From contig NZ_JACXGQ010000001.1 in assembly GCF_022096995.1 (NCBI RefSeq), positions 62,001-126,000 on the forward strand: 64,000 nt of DNA, in the 5' to 3' direction. The translations under genes and the position numbers were made by a program. Below the pieces are notes generated by a model, which saw nothing but the letters and a program-made list of their open reading frames with translations, was not told the DNA's origin and ran no database searches. This DNA comes from Yoonia sp. I 8.24 (GTDB lineage: Bacteria; Pseudomonadota; Alphaproteobacteria; Rhodobacterales; Rhodobacteraceae). Of the stretch, positions 53,746 through 63,978 are shown one piece after another; the stretch's first letter is position 1; each line of letters starts with the position of its first letter.

Positions 53746-56037
53746 TCATGCTGGTATTTTTATGGCCTGCGTCGCGGCAGGCGTTATTGGTAGGTGGATG
53801 ATCGCACAGGCGCCTGTATGGTCCTGTCCGTCAAAACTTTCTGCATCAACAAGCGACAGAGTGCCGCCGTGCTCTTCGATGATCTTTTTTACAATCGGCA
53901 GGCCAAGCCCAGTGCCCTTGTCGCGGGTTGTAACATAGGGTTCAAACAACCGCGCGCGGTCACTCGGCAGACCAACGCCATTGTCTGAAATGCGTATCTG
54001 CACCTGATCGCCCAGATGGGTCATGGCAACATGCACCTCAGGTGCATAACATTCAAGGTTCACTTTTTCCATATATGTTTCAGTTGCTTCTCCGGCGTTT
54101 TTAATCAAATTCATTAAGGCTTGGCTGATCATCGTACCGTCCATATCCGTCAGAATGGCGGTTTCGGGCAGTGCCGCAGTAATTTGCACGCCGGGCTGTC
54201 CGGCCCTTTGCAATGTGACGGCATCCGCGACCAGTTTCGTAAGATCAGCGACCGCCAATTGCGGCTCAGGCATGCGGGCGAATTTTGAAAAGTCATCCAC
54301 GATACGGCGCAAATCATTGGTTTGGCGCACAATGACATCCGTCATTTGTTCTAATTTACCCGCGTCATCCCCCAAAGATTTCGCGAATTTCCGCTTGATC
54401 CGCTCAGCCGACAATTGGATCGGTGTCAGCGGGTTTTTGATTTCATGTGCAATCCGTCGGGCAACATCGCCCCAGGCGGCCATGCGTTGCGCACTAACAA
54501 GATCGGTCACATCATCAAAGGCCACAACATAACCTTCAAGCGCCCCATCTGCGTTGCGCCGCGGTGACATACGCACCAGCAGGCTTTCTTGTTGACCTTT
54601 GCGCACAAGGTTCACTTGATCTTGCAGATTATCCGCCCCGCCGCCGCGCAGGCGTCCAAAAAGATCGGCAAATTCGGGGATCGCGACGGGTAACGCGGTT
54701 GGGCCTTGATCATCAGGGGCAACCGACAAGAGCCGCTGTGCGGACGGATTCATCATCGTCACACGCCCTTCCGCATCAAGCCCGATCACCCCTGATGTCA
54801 CCGAACTCAGCACAGAATCGAACAGGCGGCGACGCTGTTCGGTCATGCGGTTGGTTTCCAGCAATTCGTCGCGCTGCCCCTTTAGCTGTCCGGTCATCTG
54901 GTTAAAATACCGCCCAAGCTGCGCGATTTCATCATCGCCATCGTCTTCGATTACGCGGACATCCAGATCCCCCGATCCTACACGGCGCGAAGCCGACACG
55001 AGCCGCCCAATCGGGCGTGACAGGCGTTCTGCGAACCAAAGCCCCGCCCAGATCGCGGCCAAAATCAAAATCACCGCGAACCCAAGATAAAAAAGCCCAA
55101 ACTGAAACAGCATTTTACCGCGCTCAGAGGCTAAAAGTTCATACTGCTCAACAGTTTGGGTCGTATCATTCAGCAAAGACAACACATTCCCATCCACGTT
55201 ACGCGTCACGTAAAGATAGCGATTGCGAAAGGTTGAAAGCGTCACGAGCGCCCGAAATTCGTTGTTTTGTGCATCCTCGATAAGGATCAGCCCCTCAGCA
55301 TCCGCGCGTGTGAAATCCTCTGCACTTGGGGGTTCATAATCAAAATCATAGGAATTTGCCCCGCGCGCTTTGATCTCACCTGCGCCGTCGATGACAAAGG
55401 ATTCGGTCAGCGACCGTTCGATTTGCGCTTCAACCTCTCCCAATGCACGGCGCACTTCGCCATCATCCATAAACAGATTGGCCTGCCGTTCACGGTTCAA
55501 ATAGCCCGCCAGCCCACGCGCATCGCGCGAGAGTTCTTGGCGGTGCTCGGCCTCATAGGCCTGTGCAGTAGTTAAGGATGTCCGCAACACGTTGCCCACA
55601 GGCTCCGAAAACATCCCGTCGAGCGCGACAGAAATCAGCAGCACCGAAAATACCGCCACCAGCACGGTCGGAATCAACGCCCAAGCGGCAAACACCCCAG
55701 TCAGACGAAAGTGCAGCCGCGACCCTGCAGATTTTGCACGCCGCGCAGCAACCATGCGTGCAACTTGGCGCATCACGATGGCCATAACAATCAGGACATA
55801 AACCAAATCGACCAGCAGGATCGCCCGCAGCTGCGCCGATGAAGCGCCCTGCCCCAATGGCCCAATCACAACGTAGGTCAAGATCGCAAGCACCGGCCCC
55901 GCGACAACTAAGGCCCCGGTCACCAAGCTTTGCACGTGCCGTCTGCGCTGCCAGCGCGAAAACTGCATCAAGTTAGAGGCCCAAAAGGTACGCCGCACGT
56001 TTCGGTCTCGATCTTTCTTAGGGTGGGTTAGCCCCAC
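53746..56037 (-). CDS. ntrY: Nitrogen/redox sensor kinase NtrY
   Basis: A 763-residue membrane sensor kinase. Three to four hydrophobic segments lie in the first 165 residues and another near 320-345; HAMP (RLSRPIGRLVSASRRVGSGD), PAS, HisKA ([20 protein letters not shown]) and HATPase (NLIKNAGEAT, GTGLGLPIVKKIIEEHGG) follow. The longest frame begins at GTG 56037 within a repeat copy; the ATG at 55968 (MQFSRWQRRR) may be the true start. It signals to NtrX and overlaps it by a few bases. Confidence 0.93.
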   Translation of the reverse strand: MGLTHPKKDRDRNVRRTFWASNLMQFSRWQRRRHVQSLVTGALVVAGPVLAILTYVVIGPLGQGASSAQLRAILLVDLVYVLIVMAIVMRQVARMVAARRAKSAGSRLHFRLTGVFAAWALIPTVLVAVFSVLLISVALDGMFSEPVGNVLRTSLTTAQAYEAEHRQELSRDARGLAGYLNRERQANLFMDDGEVRRALGEVEAQIERSLTESFVIDGAGEIKARGANSYDFDYEPPSAEDFTRADAEGLILIEDAQNNEFRALVTLSTFRNRYLYVTRNVDGNVLSLLNDTTQTVEQYELLASERGKMLFQFGLFYLGFAVILILAAIWAGLWFAERLSRPIGRLVSASRRVGSGDLDVRVIEDDGDDEIAQLGRYFNQMTGQLKGQRDELLETNRMTEQRRRLFDSVLSSVTSGVIGLDAEGRVTMMNPSAQRLLSVAPDDQGPTALPVAIPEFADLFGRLRGGGADNLQDQVNLVRKGQQESLLVRMSPRRNADGALEGYVVAFDDVTDLVSAQRMAAWGDVARRIAHEIKNPLTPIQLSAERIKRKFAKSLGDDAGKLEQMTDVIVRQTNDLRRIVDDFSKFARMPEPQLAVADLTKLVADAVTLQRAGQPGVQITAALPETAILTDMDGTMISQALMNLIKNAGEATETYMEKVNLECYAPEVHVAMTHLGDQVQIRISDNGVGLPSDRARLFEPYVTTRDKGTGLGLPIVKKIIEEHGGTLSLVDAESFDGQDHTGACAIIHLPITPAATQAIKIPA

Positions 56038-56040
56038 GTT
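56018..56040. repeat. Degenerate REP-like repeat at the 5' end of ntrY
   Basis: TAGGGTGGGTTAGCCCCAC shares its first 11 bases with the element at 25776 and keeps an imperfect complementary second half. It overlaps the first eight codons of the longest ntrY frame (MGLTHPKK), which is why the exact ntrY start is uncertain. Confidence 0.5.
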
Positions 56041-56103
56041 ACCGCCGGTATCCGTGGCCTCCCTGCATCATTGACGCAGAACGGTCACGGTTCTGTTGCG
56101 GTT

Positions 56104-57477
56104 TTACATCAATTTGCGGCGGCGTGTCACGCGAATATCAAGGTCAGTAATCTTCTTGCGCAAAGTATTGCGGTTAATGCCAAGTAAATCGGCGCATTTG
56201 GCCTGATTTCCGCCCGTCGCATCGAGGGCAATCTCGATCAGAGGCCCTTCGACCTCTTTTAGGATACGGTTGTAAAGCCCCGGCGCGGGTAGAACCCCGC
56301 CGTGCAGGTCAAAGTAGCGGCGCAAATGTTTGGCGACACTGACCGACAACTTTTCGCCCTCGCCACCAGAACGCAGCGGCTCAATCGCGGGCTGATTGCC
56401 GAGCACCGTTTCGACTTCGGCGCGCGAAATTTCTTCCTCGGCTGCGGTAAATACCAATCGGCGCACCGCATTTTCGAGCTGGCGGACGTTTCCGGGCCAG
56501 CTATAGGCGCGCACCAATTCAAGCGCCGCATCGCCAAAACGCCGCAAGGGCGCACCGTCACGTTCAGAACGCGCGAGGAAATGCTCTGCCAGCAGCGGAA
56601 TATCATCAACACGTTCACGCAGGGACGGGACATCAACGGTAACGCCGCCTAGACGGTAAAACAGATCCTCACGGAACTGGCCTTCTTCCATGCGGGACAT
56701 CAGATCGGTTTGTGATGTGGCCATGATGCGCGGTGCGTTATCGCCAAGCGCATCCAACATACGCACAATACGACCTTGGGCCTCTTCGGACAGATCGCTG
56801 ACCTCATCAAATAAAATCGTGCCGCCTTTTGCACGACTGAGTACGGCAGAGGGGCCGTCCATACCTTCAAGATCGCTGGCAGACACCACAACAAACGGCA
56901 GGCTGCGCCGATCTGAAAAGTCATGTACCGCGCGCGCAATCAACGATTTCCCCGTACCGCTTTCGCCCGTGATCAACACCGGCAACTGCGTATTCATCAC
57001 CCGCGCAACCAGCCGGTAAAGCGATTGCATCACCGGGGTGCGGCCCACAAGTGGCAGATCGCCCGCCTCTTCTGTAGCCCCTGCATCGGCAGTGCGGGCT
57101 TGCGGCGCGCGGCGTTTCACTTCAAGCGCGCGGGCGGCGCGCTTCATCAGATCGGGCAGGTCAAAAGGTTTTGGCAGATAGTCATATGCGTCCGCTTCAG
57201 CGGCCTGAATCGCGGTCATAATCGTGTTCTGCGCCGATATCACAATCACCGGCAACCCGGGACGCGCGGCGGCGATTTTGGGCAATTGATCAAGCCCGTT
57301 GCCGTCAGGCATCACCACATCAGAGATCACAAGATCGCCTTTGCCTTCATCCACCCATCGCATCAAAGTGACCAGCGATGATGTCGCGTGGACCTTACAC
57401 CCCGCCCGTGTGAGCGCTTGGGTAAGCACCGTGCGGATTGTCCGGTCATCATCTGCAACAAGAACGGTACCGTCCAT
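56104..57477 (-). CDS. ntrC: Nitrogen regulator NtrC, without GAFTGA loop
   Basis: A 457-residue response regulator of nitrogen assimilation. The receiver has Asp in [16 protein letters not shown]+ motifs are [19 protein letters not shown] and [17 protein letters not shown]; the Fis-type helix-turn-helix is [20 protein letters not shown]. The stretch between Walker A and B is shortened ([20 protein letters not shown]), so the GAFTGA loop is absent, as in Rhodobacter capsulatus NtrC, which works with the housekeeping sigma factor. The ntrB stop overlaps its start. Confidence 0.95.
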   Translation of the reverse strand: MDGTVLVADDDRTIRTVLTQALTRAGCKVHATSSLVTLMRWVDEGKGDLVISDVVMPDGNGLDQLPKIAAARPGLPVIVISAQNTIMTAIQAAEADAYDYLPKPFDLPDLMKRAARALEVKRRAPQARTADAGATEEAGDLPLVGRTPVMQSLYRLVARVMNTQLPVLITGESGTGKSLIARAVHDFSDRRSLPFVVVSASDLEGMDGPSAVLSRAKGGTILFDEVSDLSEEAQGRIVRMLDALGDNAPRIMATSQTDLMSRMEEGQFREDLFYRLGGVTVDVPSLRERVDDIPLLAEHFLARSERDGAPLRRFGDAALELVRAYSWPGNVRQLENAVRRLVFTAAEEEISRAEVETVLGNQPAIEPLRSGGEGEKLSVSVAKHLRRYFDLHGGVLPAPGLYNRILKEVEGPLIEIALDATGGNQAKCADLLGINRNTLRKKITDLDIRVTRRRKLM

Positions 57478-58553
57478 TAGTTTTCTCCTACTTCGCTGTC
57501 TTTAGGTGCCAGGGGCAATGAAATGCGAAACACCGTGCGGCCCGGGGCGCTATCAACAGAAATCCAGCCCCCGACATCACCGATCAACTTGGACACAAGC
57601 GCAAGGCCCAGTCCGGTTCCGTTTTCTTTACCCGAGACAAAGGGTTCAAAAATGTCATTTGCAATGGCGGGCGGCAGGCCCGGTCCATCATCGATGATCT
57701 CAATTTGCAGCGGCAGTCGCGCCTGCGTGCCGTCAGCCCGCCGCACCCGCAATGAGGTGTCATAAAAACTGTGCAGGCGGATGGTTCCGCCTTCTTTGTT
57801 TGCTTCGGCCGCGTTCTTGAGAAGGTTCAAGAAGACTTGCAATAGCTGGTCTCCATCGGCCAAAGTTTGCGGCAGTGAGGGATCATAATCTTCAACGAAC
57901 AGCATATGCGCGCCAAATCCGACAGAAGCCGATTGCCGCGCGCGGTCCAGAATATCGTGAATATTTACGGACTTAAGAAGCGGCGGCCGCAGGTTCCCGA
58001 ACTGTTCAACCTGCTCAAGCAACTTCACGATCCGGCGGCTTTCCTCGACAATCAGATCGGTCATTTCCTGATCTTCGCTGCTCAGCCCCATCGACAAAAG
58101 CTGTGCGGCGCCTGTGATCCCCGCAAGCGGGTTCTTGATTTCATGGGCCAGCATTTCGGCCATACCAATGGCCGATTTCGCAGCTTTTTCAGAAGAATGG
58201 TGCTGATTCATGCGGCTCGCGATTTCACGCGGGCTGATCATGACGATCATCATTTCATCACTGCCTTGGAGCGGCGCGAACTGCACATTACAAGTCAGCG
58301 GCGCGCGTTCGCCGCTGCCCACATCCACGTCATTGACAAACAGTGACGACCGATGTGCACGGGCGCGTGCAAAAGGCCCCTCAAGCGGCGCATCAATCAT
58401 CACCTTTTCCCACAACCGCTGACCTGACAGCGATTTTGACGACATATTTAGGAAGCTTTCAGCGGCGGCATTGCTTGAGATGATCAAATCATCCTTGTCG
58501 AGCATCAAAGCAGGTACGGGGAGAGACGCCCAAAGCGCTGTATCAAGTATCAT
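57477..58553 (-). CDS. ntrB: Nitrogen sensor kinase NtrB
   Basis: A 358-residue soluble kinase that phosphorylates NtrC when nitrogen is low, usually with PII control. ATG 58553 is chosen: it overlaps the dusB stop (ATGA), AAGGTGG lies 5 nt before it, and the product starts [20 protein letters not shown]; the frame's longer form (to 58829) runs through dusB. PAS (1-110), HisKA ([20 protein letters not shown]) and HATPase ([31 protein letters not shown]) are present. Confidence 0.94.
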   Translation of the reverse strand: MILDTALWASLPVPALMLDKDDLIISSNAAAESFLNMSSKSLSGQRLWEKVMIDAPLEGPFARARAHRSSLFVNDVDVGSGERAPLTCNVQFAPLQGSDEMMIVMISPREIASRMNQHHSSEKAAKSAIGMAEMLAHEIKNPLAGITGAAQLLSMGLSSEDQEMTDLIVEESRRIVKLLEQVEQFGNLRPPLLKSVNIHDILDRARQSASVGFGAHMLFVEDYDPSLPQTLADGDQLLQVFLNLLKNAAEANKEGGTIRLHSFYDTSLRVRRADGTQARLPLQIEIIDDGPGLPPAIANDIFEPFVSGKENGTGLGLALVSKLIGDVGGWISVDSAPGRTVFRISLPLAPKDSEVGEN

Positions 58554-59551
58554 GCGGCCACCTTTTGGGTCAAAGCATCGGGAAGATCGCGCAGCACATC
58601 GCGCGGGTGAGCATGGGTCAATATTGCTTTGCGCAAGACCGAGTTCGTTTGGGCGTCGTCCATGTACCAGCCCAAATGTTTGCGTGAAACGCGCCGCCCA
58701 AGATCTGTGCCGTAAAACGACAACATTGCCTCGTAATGTGTGCTGATCATCGCGACCAATGCCGCCCCTGATGGCACCTGCACATTTGGCCCGCCATGCA
58801 GGGCTTGCGCAACTTGCGCCAGCGCCCAAGGGCGCCCCTGTGCACCGCGCCCGATCATCACACCATCCGCACCAGAAAGCGCCAACGCGCGGCGCGCGCT
58901 TGTGGCATCAACGATATCGCCATTTGCAATAACTGGAATGTCGACCGCGTCTTTTATCTTCGCAATAGCCGCCCAATCGGCTGACCCTTTGTAAAACTGA
59001 CAGCGCGTGCGCCCATGAATTGTCACCAATTTGATGCCAGCACCTTCGGCGCGTTTTGCCACTTCGGCCGCATTCAAACTGTCATCATCCCAACCCAGCC
59101 GCGTCTTCAGCGTGACAGGGATATCGACTGCCGCAACAACCGCCTCGATCAAGGAAAGCGCGTGATCGGGCGTGCGCAACAGCGCCGAGCCTGAATAACC
59201 GTTTGTGACCTTTTTGGCAGGGCAACCCATGTTGATGTCGATCATCGCCGCGCCGTTGTCTTGGATCATGCGCGCGGCTTCACCCATCCAATAGGCATCG
59301 CGTCCGGCAATTTGTACCGCTGTGCCCTCTTGGTCATAGCCCAGTTCGGCGCGTTCACGCACACCGGGTTTTGCCTGCACCATTTCCTGACTGGCGACCA
59401 TTTCGCTCACCACCCATCCCGCACCAAAAGACGCCACAAGCTGCCGAAACGGCAGATCTGTGATCCCCGCAAGCGGCGCAAGCGCAACGGGTGGCTGCAA
59501 AGCCACATTGTCCAATCGAAGAGAATCGTCGTTTGCCAAAGGAACAGTCAT
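58550..59551 (-). CDS. dusB: tRNA-dihydrouridine synthase DusB (NifR3)
   Basis: A 333-residue FMN enzyme that reduces uridines in tRNA. The start VALAPLAGITDLPFRQLVAS, the active-site Cys in INMGCPAKKVTNGYSGSALL, the TIHGRTRCQFYKGSADW motif and NGDIVDATSARRAL, GADGVMIGRGAQGRPW are all intact. It is first in the dusB(nifR3)-ntrB-ntrC-ntrY-ntrX order found across alphaproteobacteria. Confidence 0.95.
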   Translation of the reverse strand: MTVPLANDDSLRLDNVALQPPVALAPLAGITDLPFRQLVASFGAGWVVSEMVASQEMVQAKPGVRERAELGYDQEGTAVQIAGRDAYWMGEAARMIQDNGAAMIDINMGCPAKKVTNGYSGSALLRTPDHALSLIEAVVAAVDIPVTLKTRLGWDDDSLNAAEVAKRAEGAGIKLVTIHGRTRCQFYKGSADWAAIAKIKDAVDIPVIANGDIVDATSARRALALSGADGVMIGRGAQGRPWALAQVAQALHGGPNVQVPSGAALVAMISTHYEAMLSFYGTDLGRRVSRKHLGWYMDDAQTNSVLRKAILTHAHPRDVLRDLPDALTQKVAA

Positions 59552-59736
59552 TCGCCTAATGGGTGAGCAATACGCATGACCTATGCCGAAATAACTGTTT
59601 TCACAACGAAACGCCCAGTAACATTTTCAGAAAAAATGGCATATGCACAAAAATTAAGCACACGCCCGGGCAAACTGGCGAATTGCGCCGCAGCCGTGGG
59701 CGGCATAAACCTGTCCACAGCAAGGGACAAAGCACG

Positions 59737-60864
59737 ATGACAACAACCGCAATAATTGTTGCTGCCGGACGCGGCACACGCGCAGGCGGCGATACCCCCA
59801 AACAATGGCAAAAGCTGCGCGGGAAAACGATCGCTGCGCGCGCCATGCGGCCCTTTGCCGACCACCCGGCAATCACGCAGCTGATCCTTGTGGTGCACCC
59901 GGATGACGCGCCCAGCCTTTGGGCTGATACCCCCGCAGCAACCGTCGTAGCGGGCGGGGCAACCCGGCAAGAATCGGTGCTTGCGGGGCTCAATGCAGCC
60001 AAGGGTGCCACACAAGTACTGATCCATGACGCCGCCCGGCCAATGCTGCGCACGGCGGTCATTGACGCTGTGCTGAAAGTTCTTGACCACCATCCGGGCG
60101 CGGCCCCAGCGATCCCGGTCACTGATACGCTGTGGCATGGGGCGGATGATACCGTCATTGGCACACAAGACCGCGCGGACCTCTACCGCGCGCAAACCCC
60201 GCAAGGGTTCCACCGCGCGCCACTGCTTGCCGCGCATCTTGCCTGCAAAACAGAAGCAACCGATGACGTGACCGTCGCACGCGCCGCAGGCATGCATGTT
60301 GCGATTGTGGCGGGTGACGAGGACAATATAAAGATTACAACGCCCGGCGATTTCGCACGCGCAGAACAACAGATGGGGTCAAATATGGATATCAGATGCG
60401 GCAATGGCTATGATGTGCACCGGTTTGGACCGGGTGATCATGTCTGGCTGTGCGGGGTCAAAGTCCCATTTGAACGGAGCCTGCAAGGCCATTCGGACGC
60501 CGACGTCGGCATGCATGCAGTCACGGATGCGATTTACGGCGCGCTTGGCATGGGCGATATCGGCCAACATTTTCCGCCATCTGACCCGCAATGGAAAGGC
60601 GCCGAAAGCCATATTTTCCTGAGCCACGCTGTCGCACTGGCCGCAGAGAATGGTTACGGGATCAGCAACATCGATTGTACATTGGTCTGCGAATTCCCCA
60701 AAATCGGCCCACATCAACCCGCGATGAAGGCCGCGCTTGCGCAAATCTTGGGGCTTGGCGCGGACCGGATCAGCGTCAAGGCGACCACATCTGAACGGCT
60801 TGGCTTTACAGGCCGCGGCGAAGGGATCGCCGCACTCGCAACTGCAACATTGGTGAAACCATGA
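59737..60864 (+). CDS. ispDF: Bifunctional IspD/IspF of isoprenoid synthesis
   Basis: A 375-residue fusion. Residues 1-216 are IspD (MEP cytidylyltransferase): [30 protein letters not shown], and [10 protein letters not shown]. Residues 217-375 are IspF (MEcPP synthase): [40 protein letters not shown] with zinc ligands Asp, His, His, and [21 protein letters not shown] 59737 with AAGGGAC upstream starts at the IspD N-terminus; the longer frame (59563) adds non-family residues. The fusion is usual in alphaproteobacteria. Confidence 0.96.
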   Translation: MTTTAIIVAAGRGTRAGGDTPKQWQKLRGKTIAARAMRPFADHPAITQLILVVHPDDAPSLWADTPAATVVAGGATRQESVLAGLNAAKGATQVLIHDAARPMLRTAVIDAVLKVLDHHPGAAPAIPVTDTLWHGADDTVIGTQDRADLYRAQTPQGFHRAPLLAAHLACKTEATDDVTVARAAGMHVAIVAGDEDNIKITTPGDFARAEQQMGSNMDIRCGNGYDVHRFGPGDHVWLCGVKVPFERSLQGHSDADVGMHAVTDAIYGALGMGDIGQHFPPSDPQWKGAESHIFLSHAVALAAENGYGISNIDCTLVCEFPKIGPHQPAMKAALAQILGLGADRISVKATTSERLGFTGRGEGIAALATATLVKP

Positions 60865-61343
60865 CCCATCTGATCGCAACCTTCTTTTATGTCGGCCATA
60901 TCCGCCCCGCGCCGGGCACATGGGGGTCGCTTGCCGCCCTGCCCGCCGGATGGGCTATTTACATGCTTGCGGGCCCTTGGGGGCTGATTGCGGGCATCGT
61001 CGTGTCATATGTGTTGGGCGTTTGGGCGACCCGCGTCGAAACCCAAGGCAAAGACGATCACGACCCCTCTGAGATTGTCATTGACGAAGTTTGCGGCCAA
61101 TGGATCGCCTTGCTGCCGCTTGCCTTTGGCGCGGCGAATAATGGCATTGCAATCACGGCACTTTGGCCGGGCTGGATCGCGGCCTTTGCGCTGTTTCGGC
61201 TGTTTGACATCACCAAATGGGGGCCCGTCGGCTGGGCTGACCGGATGCACGGGCCGACAGGCGTGATGCTGGATGATGTGATCGCGGGGGTCTTCGCCGC
61301 AATCGGCGTGGTGGCACTTGCCGCGGCCTACCACCTATCATGA
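60861..61343 (+). CDS. pgpA: Phosphatidylglycerophosphatase A
   Basis: A 160-residue membrane lipid phosphatase that makes phosphatidylglycerol. The start [20 protein letters not shown] and the acidic pair in [20 protein letters not shown] are the family's catalytic regions; [20 protein letters not shown] and [14 protein letters not shown] close it. Several hydrophobic segments are visible. It overlaps ispDF and the next gene by 4 bases each. Confidence 0.94.
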   Translation: MTHLIATFFYVGHIRPAPGTWGSLAALPAGWAIYMLAGPWGLIAGIVVSYVLGVWATRVETQGKDDHDPSEIVIDEVCGQWIALLPLAFGAANNGIAITALWPGWIAAFALFRLFDITKWGPVGWADRMHGPTGVMLDDVIAGVFAAIGVVALAAAYHLS

Positions 61344-61819
61344 CCGACCTCGTCCAGCGCATTCTCGCATCTGCACGCGCCAAAGGCGTGATGATCAGCA
61401 CCGCCGAAAGCTGCACAGGCGGCATGGTATCCGCCGCGCTCACAGATATTGCAGGCAGCTCTGCCGTGTTTGAACGGGGATTCGTCACCTATACAAACAC
61501 AGCCAAAATGCAGATGTTGGGAGTGCGTAAGGCTAGCCTTGATGCCTACGGCGCCGTATCCGAACAGATCGCGCGCGAAATGGCTTTGGGTGCAATCGCC
61601 CATGCGGAAGCGCAAATCGCCGTGTCGGTCACTGGGATCGCAGGCCCCGGCGGATCAGACCATAAGCCCGAAGGGCGCGTTTGCTTTGGGATTACCTCCG
61701 GCGAACATTGCCAGACTGAAACGGTTGAGTTCGGCGCGCTGGGACGGGCAAATGTGCGTCAGGCTGCCTGCGACCATGCCTTGGGTCTTCTGCTGTCAAC
61801 AATAGACGCCAGCCCTTAG
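61340..61819 (+). CDS. pncC: CinA-C-type nicotinamide-nucleotide amidase
   Basis: A 159-residue stand-alone CinA C-terminal domain (PncC), which deamidates NMN in pyridine nucleotide salvage. STAESCTGGMVSAALTDIAG holds the catalytic Ser; VTYTNTAKMQMLGV and [25 protein letters not shown] are typical. The gene overlaps pgpA by 4 bases and converges with the esterase gene, overlapping by 4. Confidence 0.92.
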   Translation: MTDLVQRILASARAKGVMISTAESCTGGMVSAALTDIAGSSAVFERGFVTYTNTAKMQMLGVRKASLDAYGAVSEQIAREMALGAIAHAEAQIAVSVTGIAGPGGSDHKPEGRVCFGITSGEHCQTETVEFGALGRANVRQAACDHALGLLLSTIDASP

Positions 61820-62646
61820 GGATGTAGCGCGAAAAAGCCGAGCGCTTCTTGGGTCGCATTAATCGAGCTCGGTTCGCGCTGTGTTCGCCGCCCACCCGGC
61901 CATACATGCCCACCGCCATCTATGCGGATCAAGACGACTACAGGCTTATTGTTCCCATCAATATACTGATGCCGCCAGACCACCCCAGAACGCATTTCGA
62001 CCTCTTGCATATGACGTCCAAAGGCAGCTGCAAAGCGCCTGATCACATCTGCAACTGCCGAAAACTCTGTACCATTGCGCGTATTTACGCCCTCGCCACC
62101 GTTAAACGGCACGTTCTGATCCGCCGTGCCATGGATCACAAGCAACGGCACGGCGTCGCGCAAACGCGCTGTGGCGTCAAAACTGCCTGCAACGCCGACC
62201 ACTGCTGCAACCCGTTGAGAACGACGCGCGGCATAGTATTCTGCCATCATGCTGCCATTGGACATGCCTGTCATATAAACGCGTTCAGCATTAAGCCCAA
62301 AACGGGCGCCAGCGTCATCGATCACACGGTCTAAAAAGGCCAAATCATCAACGTTATTACGTGCCGCAGCCCCACAGCAGTAACCAACATTCCATGTGTT
62401 GATCGCACCGGTCCCCGCAGGGTAGATCACAGCATAACCCAGTCGCAGCGCGGCATCACTCAACCGGGTACTGCGCGCAAATTGATGCGGACCGCCGCCG
62501 CCGCCATGCAAACCAACAATCACACGCGGGGCCGTGACATCATCGGGCAAATCGATCCGGTAATATCGGCCATCTGAAAATCGGACAGTCTCAGCGACGA
62601 CCTGAAATGGGATCAATAGCAGAAGTAAAACAGAAAACAGGCGCAT
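61816..62646 (-). CDS. Secreted PHB-depolymerase-type esterase
   Basis: A 276-residue alpha/beta hydrolase with a signal peptide (about 1-18, ending VVA-ET). The fold has VGLHGGGGGPHQFARSTRLS (oxyanion region), the nucleophile Ser in MTGMSNGSMMAEYYAA, the acid Asp in HGTADQNVPFNGG, and the His in GGGHVWPGG. The family (LpqC/PHB depolymerase, feruloyl esterase) acts on polyesters or aryl esters outside the cytoplasm; the substrate is not predictable. Confidence 0.9.
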   Translation of the reverse strand: MRLFSVLLLLLIPFQVVAETVRFSDGRYYRIDLPDDVTAPRVIVGLHGGGGGPHQFARSTRLSDAALRLGYAVIYPAGTGAINTWNVGYCCGAAARNNVDDLAFLDRVIDDAGARFGLNAERVYMTGMSNGSMMAEYYAARRSQRVAAVVGVAGSFDATARLRDAVPLLVIHGTADQNVPFNGGEGVNTRNGTEFSAVADVIRRFAAAFGRHMQEVEMRSGVVWRHQYIDGNNKPVVVLIRIDGGGHVWPGGRRTQREPSSINATQEALGFFALHP

Positions 62647-62707
62647 AGAAATATCCGGATATAGACTAACTCACAGTTAAACGCGCGTGCCCCATATTTC
62701 CGTCGTT

Positions 62708-63163
62708 TTAACCAGTTTGCGGCCCGTACAAATCGGCGGCACGGTGTTCAAATGCACGTACAACACGCTGCATGGCCTCATTAAAAAACATGCCAGCCGC
62801 GCCTTGCAGCAGGCGGTTTTTGAACTCGAAATCCACTTCAAACGATACTTCACAGCCCCCGTCGACATCGCGAAATACCCATTGGCTTTCGAGGTGTTTG
62901 AACGGGCCATCCAAATAGGCCGTGTCGATTTTCTGCGCCTCTGGCCAAAGTGTGACCTGACTCAAAAAAGTTTCGCGAAACACTTTGAACGAAATCACCA
63001 AATCCGCCAGCATCACCTGCTTTTCGCCGTGGTCATCGATGCTGCGCACCCGCGCGGCAGCCGTCCACGGCAGGAATTTCGAATAGTTCGCGACATCCGC
63101 AACCAGATCATACATCTGCTTGGCCGTGTACGGCAGTGTCTTTGTTTCTGAATGGCTCGGCAT
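62708..63163 (-). CDS. Coq10/RatA-type START-like protein
   Basis: A 151-residue START-fold protein. The start MPSHSETKTLPYTAKQMYDL, VADVANYSKFLPWTAAARVR and ISFKVFRETFLSQVTLWPEA match the bacterial Coq10 family, which binds ubiquinone or helps its transport; the E. coli relative RatA was described as a ribosome-association toxin. The respiratory role is more likely here. It stands alone between the esterase gene and hpt. Confidence 0.88.
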   Translation of the reverse strand: MPSHSETKTLPYTAKQMYDLVADVANYSKFLPWTAAARVRSIDDHGEKQVMLADLVISFKVFRETFLSQVTLWPEAQKIDTAYLDGPFKHLESQWVFRDVDGGCEVSFEVDFEFKNRLLQGAAGMFFNEAMQRVVRAFEHRAADLYGPQTG

Positions 63164-63247
63164 GAGGCGTCTTTCGCAGGTGACTTCGCGCTCTGATGTC
63201 GTAAACTAGCGCCGAAATTGCAACCCTTGTCTAAGTCAGAGTCCCCT

Positions 63248-63793
63248 ATGCCGCACCGCCCCTACGAAATCGACGTGATGATCAGTGCCAAAGCCATCGC
63301 CGCGCGCATCGAAGACCTCGCCCGCGAGATTGGCCGCGAATTTGCCGATACCGACAAATTGGTCGTGGTCGGGCTGCTGCGTGGGTCATTTGTATTTATC
63401 GCCGATCTTGTGCGCGAGCTTGATATGCCTGTTGAGGTCGATTTTCTTGAGGCCTCATCCTATGGTGATGGGATGGAAAGCAGCCGCGAAGTGCGTATCT
63501 TGAAAGATCTGCGCGGCCAGATCGAAGGCCGCGATGTGCTGGTTGTCGAAGATATCGTCGATACGGGCCATACGCTGAAACATGTGACCGAATTTCTGCA
63601 AACGCGGAACCCTGCTAAAATGCGCTGCATCGCCCTGCTTGATAAACCCGCGCGGCGCGAAGTTGACTTTAAGGCCGACCTCATCGGCTTTGAAATCCCA
63701 GATGAATTTGTTGTCGGCTACGGCATTGATTTTGCGCAACGCAATCGCAATCTGCCATTCATCGGCAAGGTGCGATTCACCGATCCCGCATGA
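63248..63793 (+). CDS. hpt: Hypoxanthine phosphoribosyltransferase
   Basis: A 181-residue purine salvage enzyme that joins hypoxanthine or guanine with PRPP. ATG 63248 ([20 protein letters not shown]) is preferred over 63218, which adds ten non-family residues. [20 protein letters not shown], the PRPP loop [20 protein letters not shown], and the C-terminal [20 protein letters not shown] are conserved. Its stop overlaps the next small gene (ATGA). Confidence 0.94.
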   Translation: MPHRPYEIDVMISAKAIAARIEDLAREIGREFADTDKLVVVGLLRGSFVFIADLVRELDMPVEVDFLEASSYGDGMESSREVRILKDLRGQIEGRDVLVVEDIVDTGHTLKHVTEFLQTRNPAKMRCIALLDKPARREVDFKADLIGFEIPDEFVVGYGIDFAQRNRNLPFIGKVRFTDPA

Positions 63794-63978
63794 ATATCCG
63801 CTGGCTTATACGCGCGAAACGCATGGCCGAACGGCCCCCATCAGAGACAAAATTCTGGCTCGTCGTCGGCATTATTGTGTTTTGCGCCCTGCTCTACGGG
63901 ATCGAGCAATTCTTTGGCTGGCCAGAATGGCTCACCCCGAATGAAGGCCACCAGAGGCGCGCGATTCCGACGCTCTAG
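63790..63978 (+). CDS. Small membrane protein after hpt
   Basis: A 62-residue protein with a basic start ([20 protein letters not shown]), one membrane segment (about 23-40, [19 protein letters not shown]) and a polar end. The 4-base overlap with hpt supports translation. Function is unknown; similar short proteins follow hpt in other Rhodobacterales by my recollection. Confidence 0.7.
   Translation: MNIRWLIRAKRMAERPPSETKFWLVVGIIVFCALLYGIEQFFGWPEWLTPNEGHQRRAIPTL

Noticed and set aside
58554..58829. 92-residue N-terminal extension of NtrB
   Set aside because: It lies within the dusB gene; the ATG at 58553 overlaps the dusB stop and gives the normal NtrB start.
59563..59736. 58-residue N-terminal extension of IspDF
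   Set aside because: It has no family similarity, and the ATG at 59737 has a ribosome site and gives the standard IspD start.
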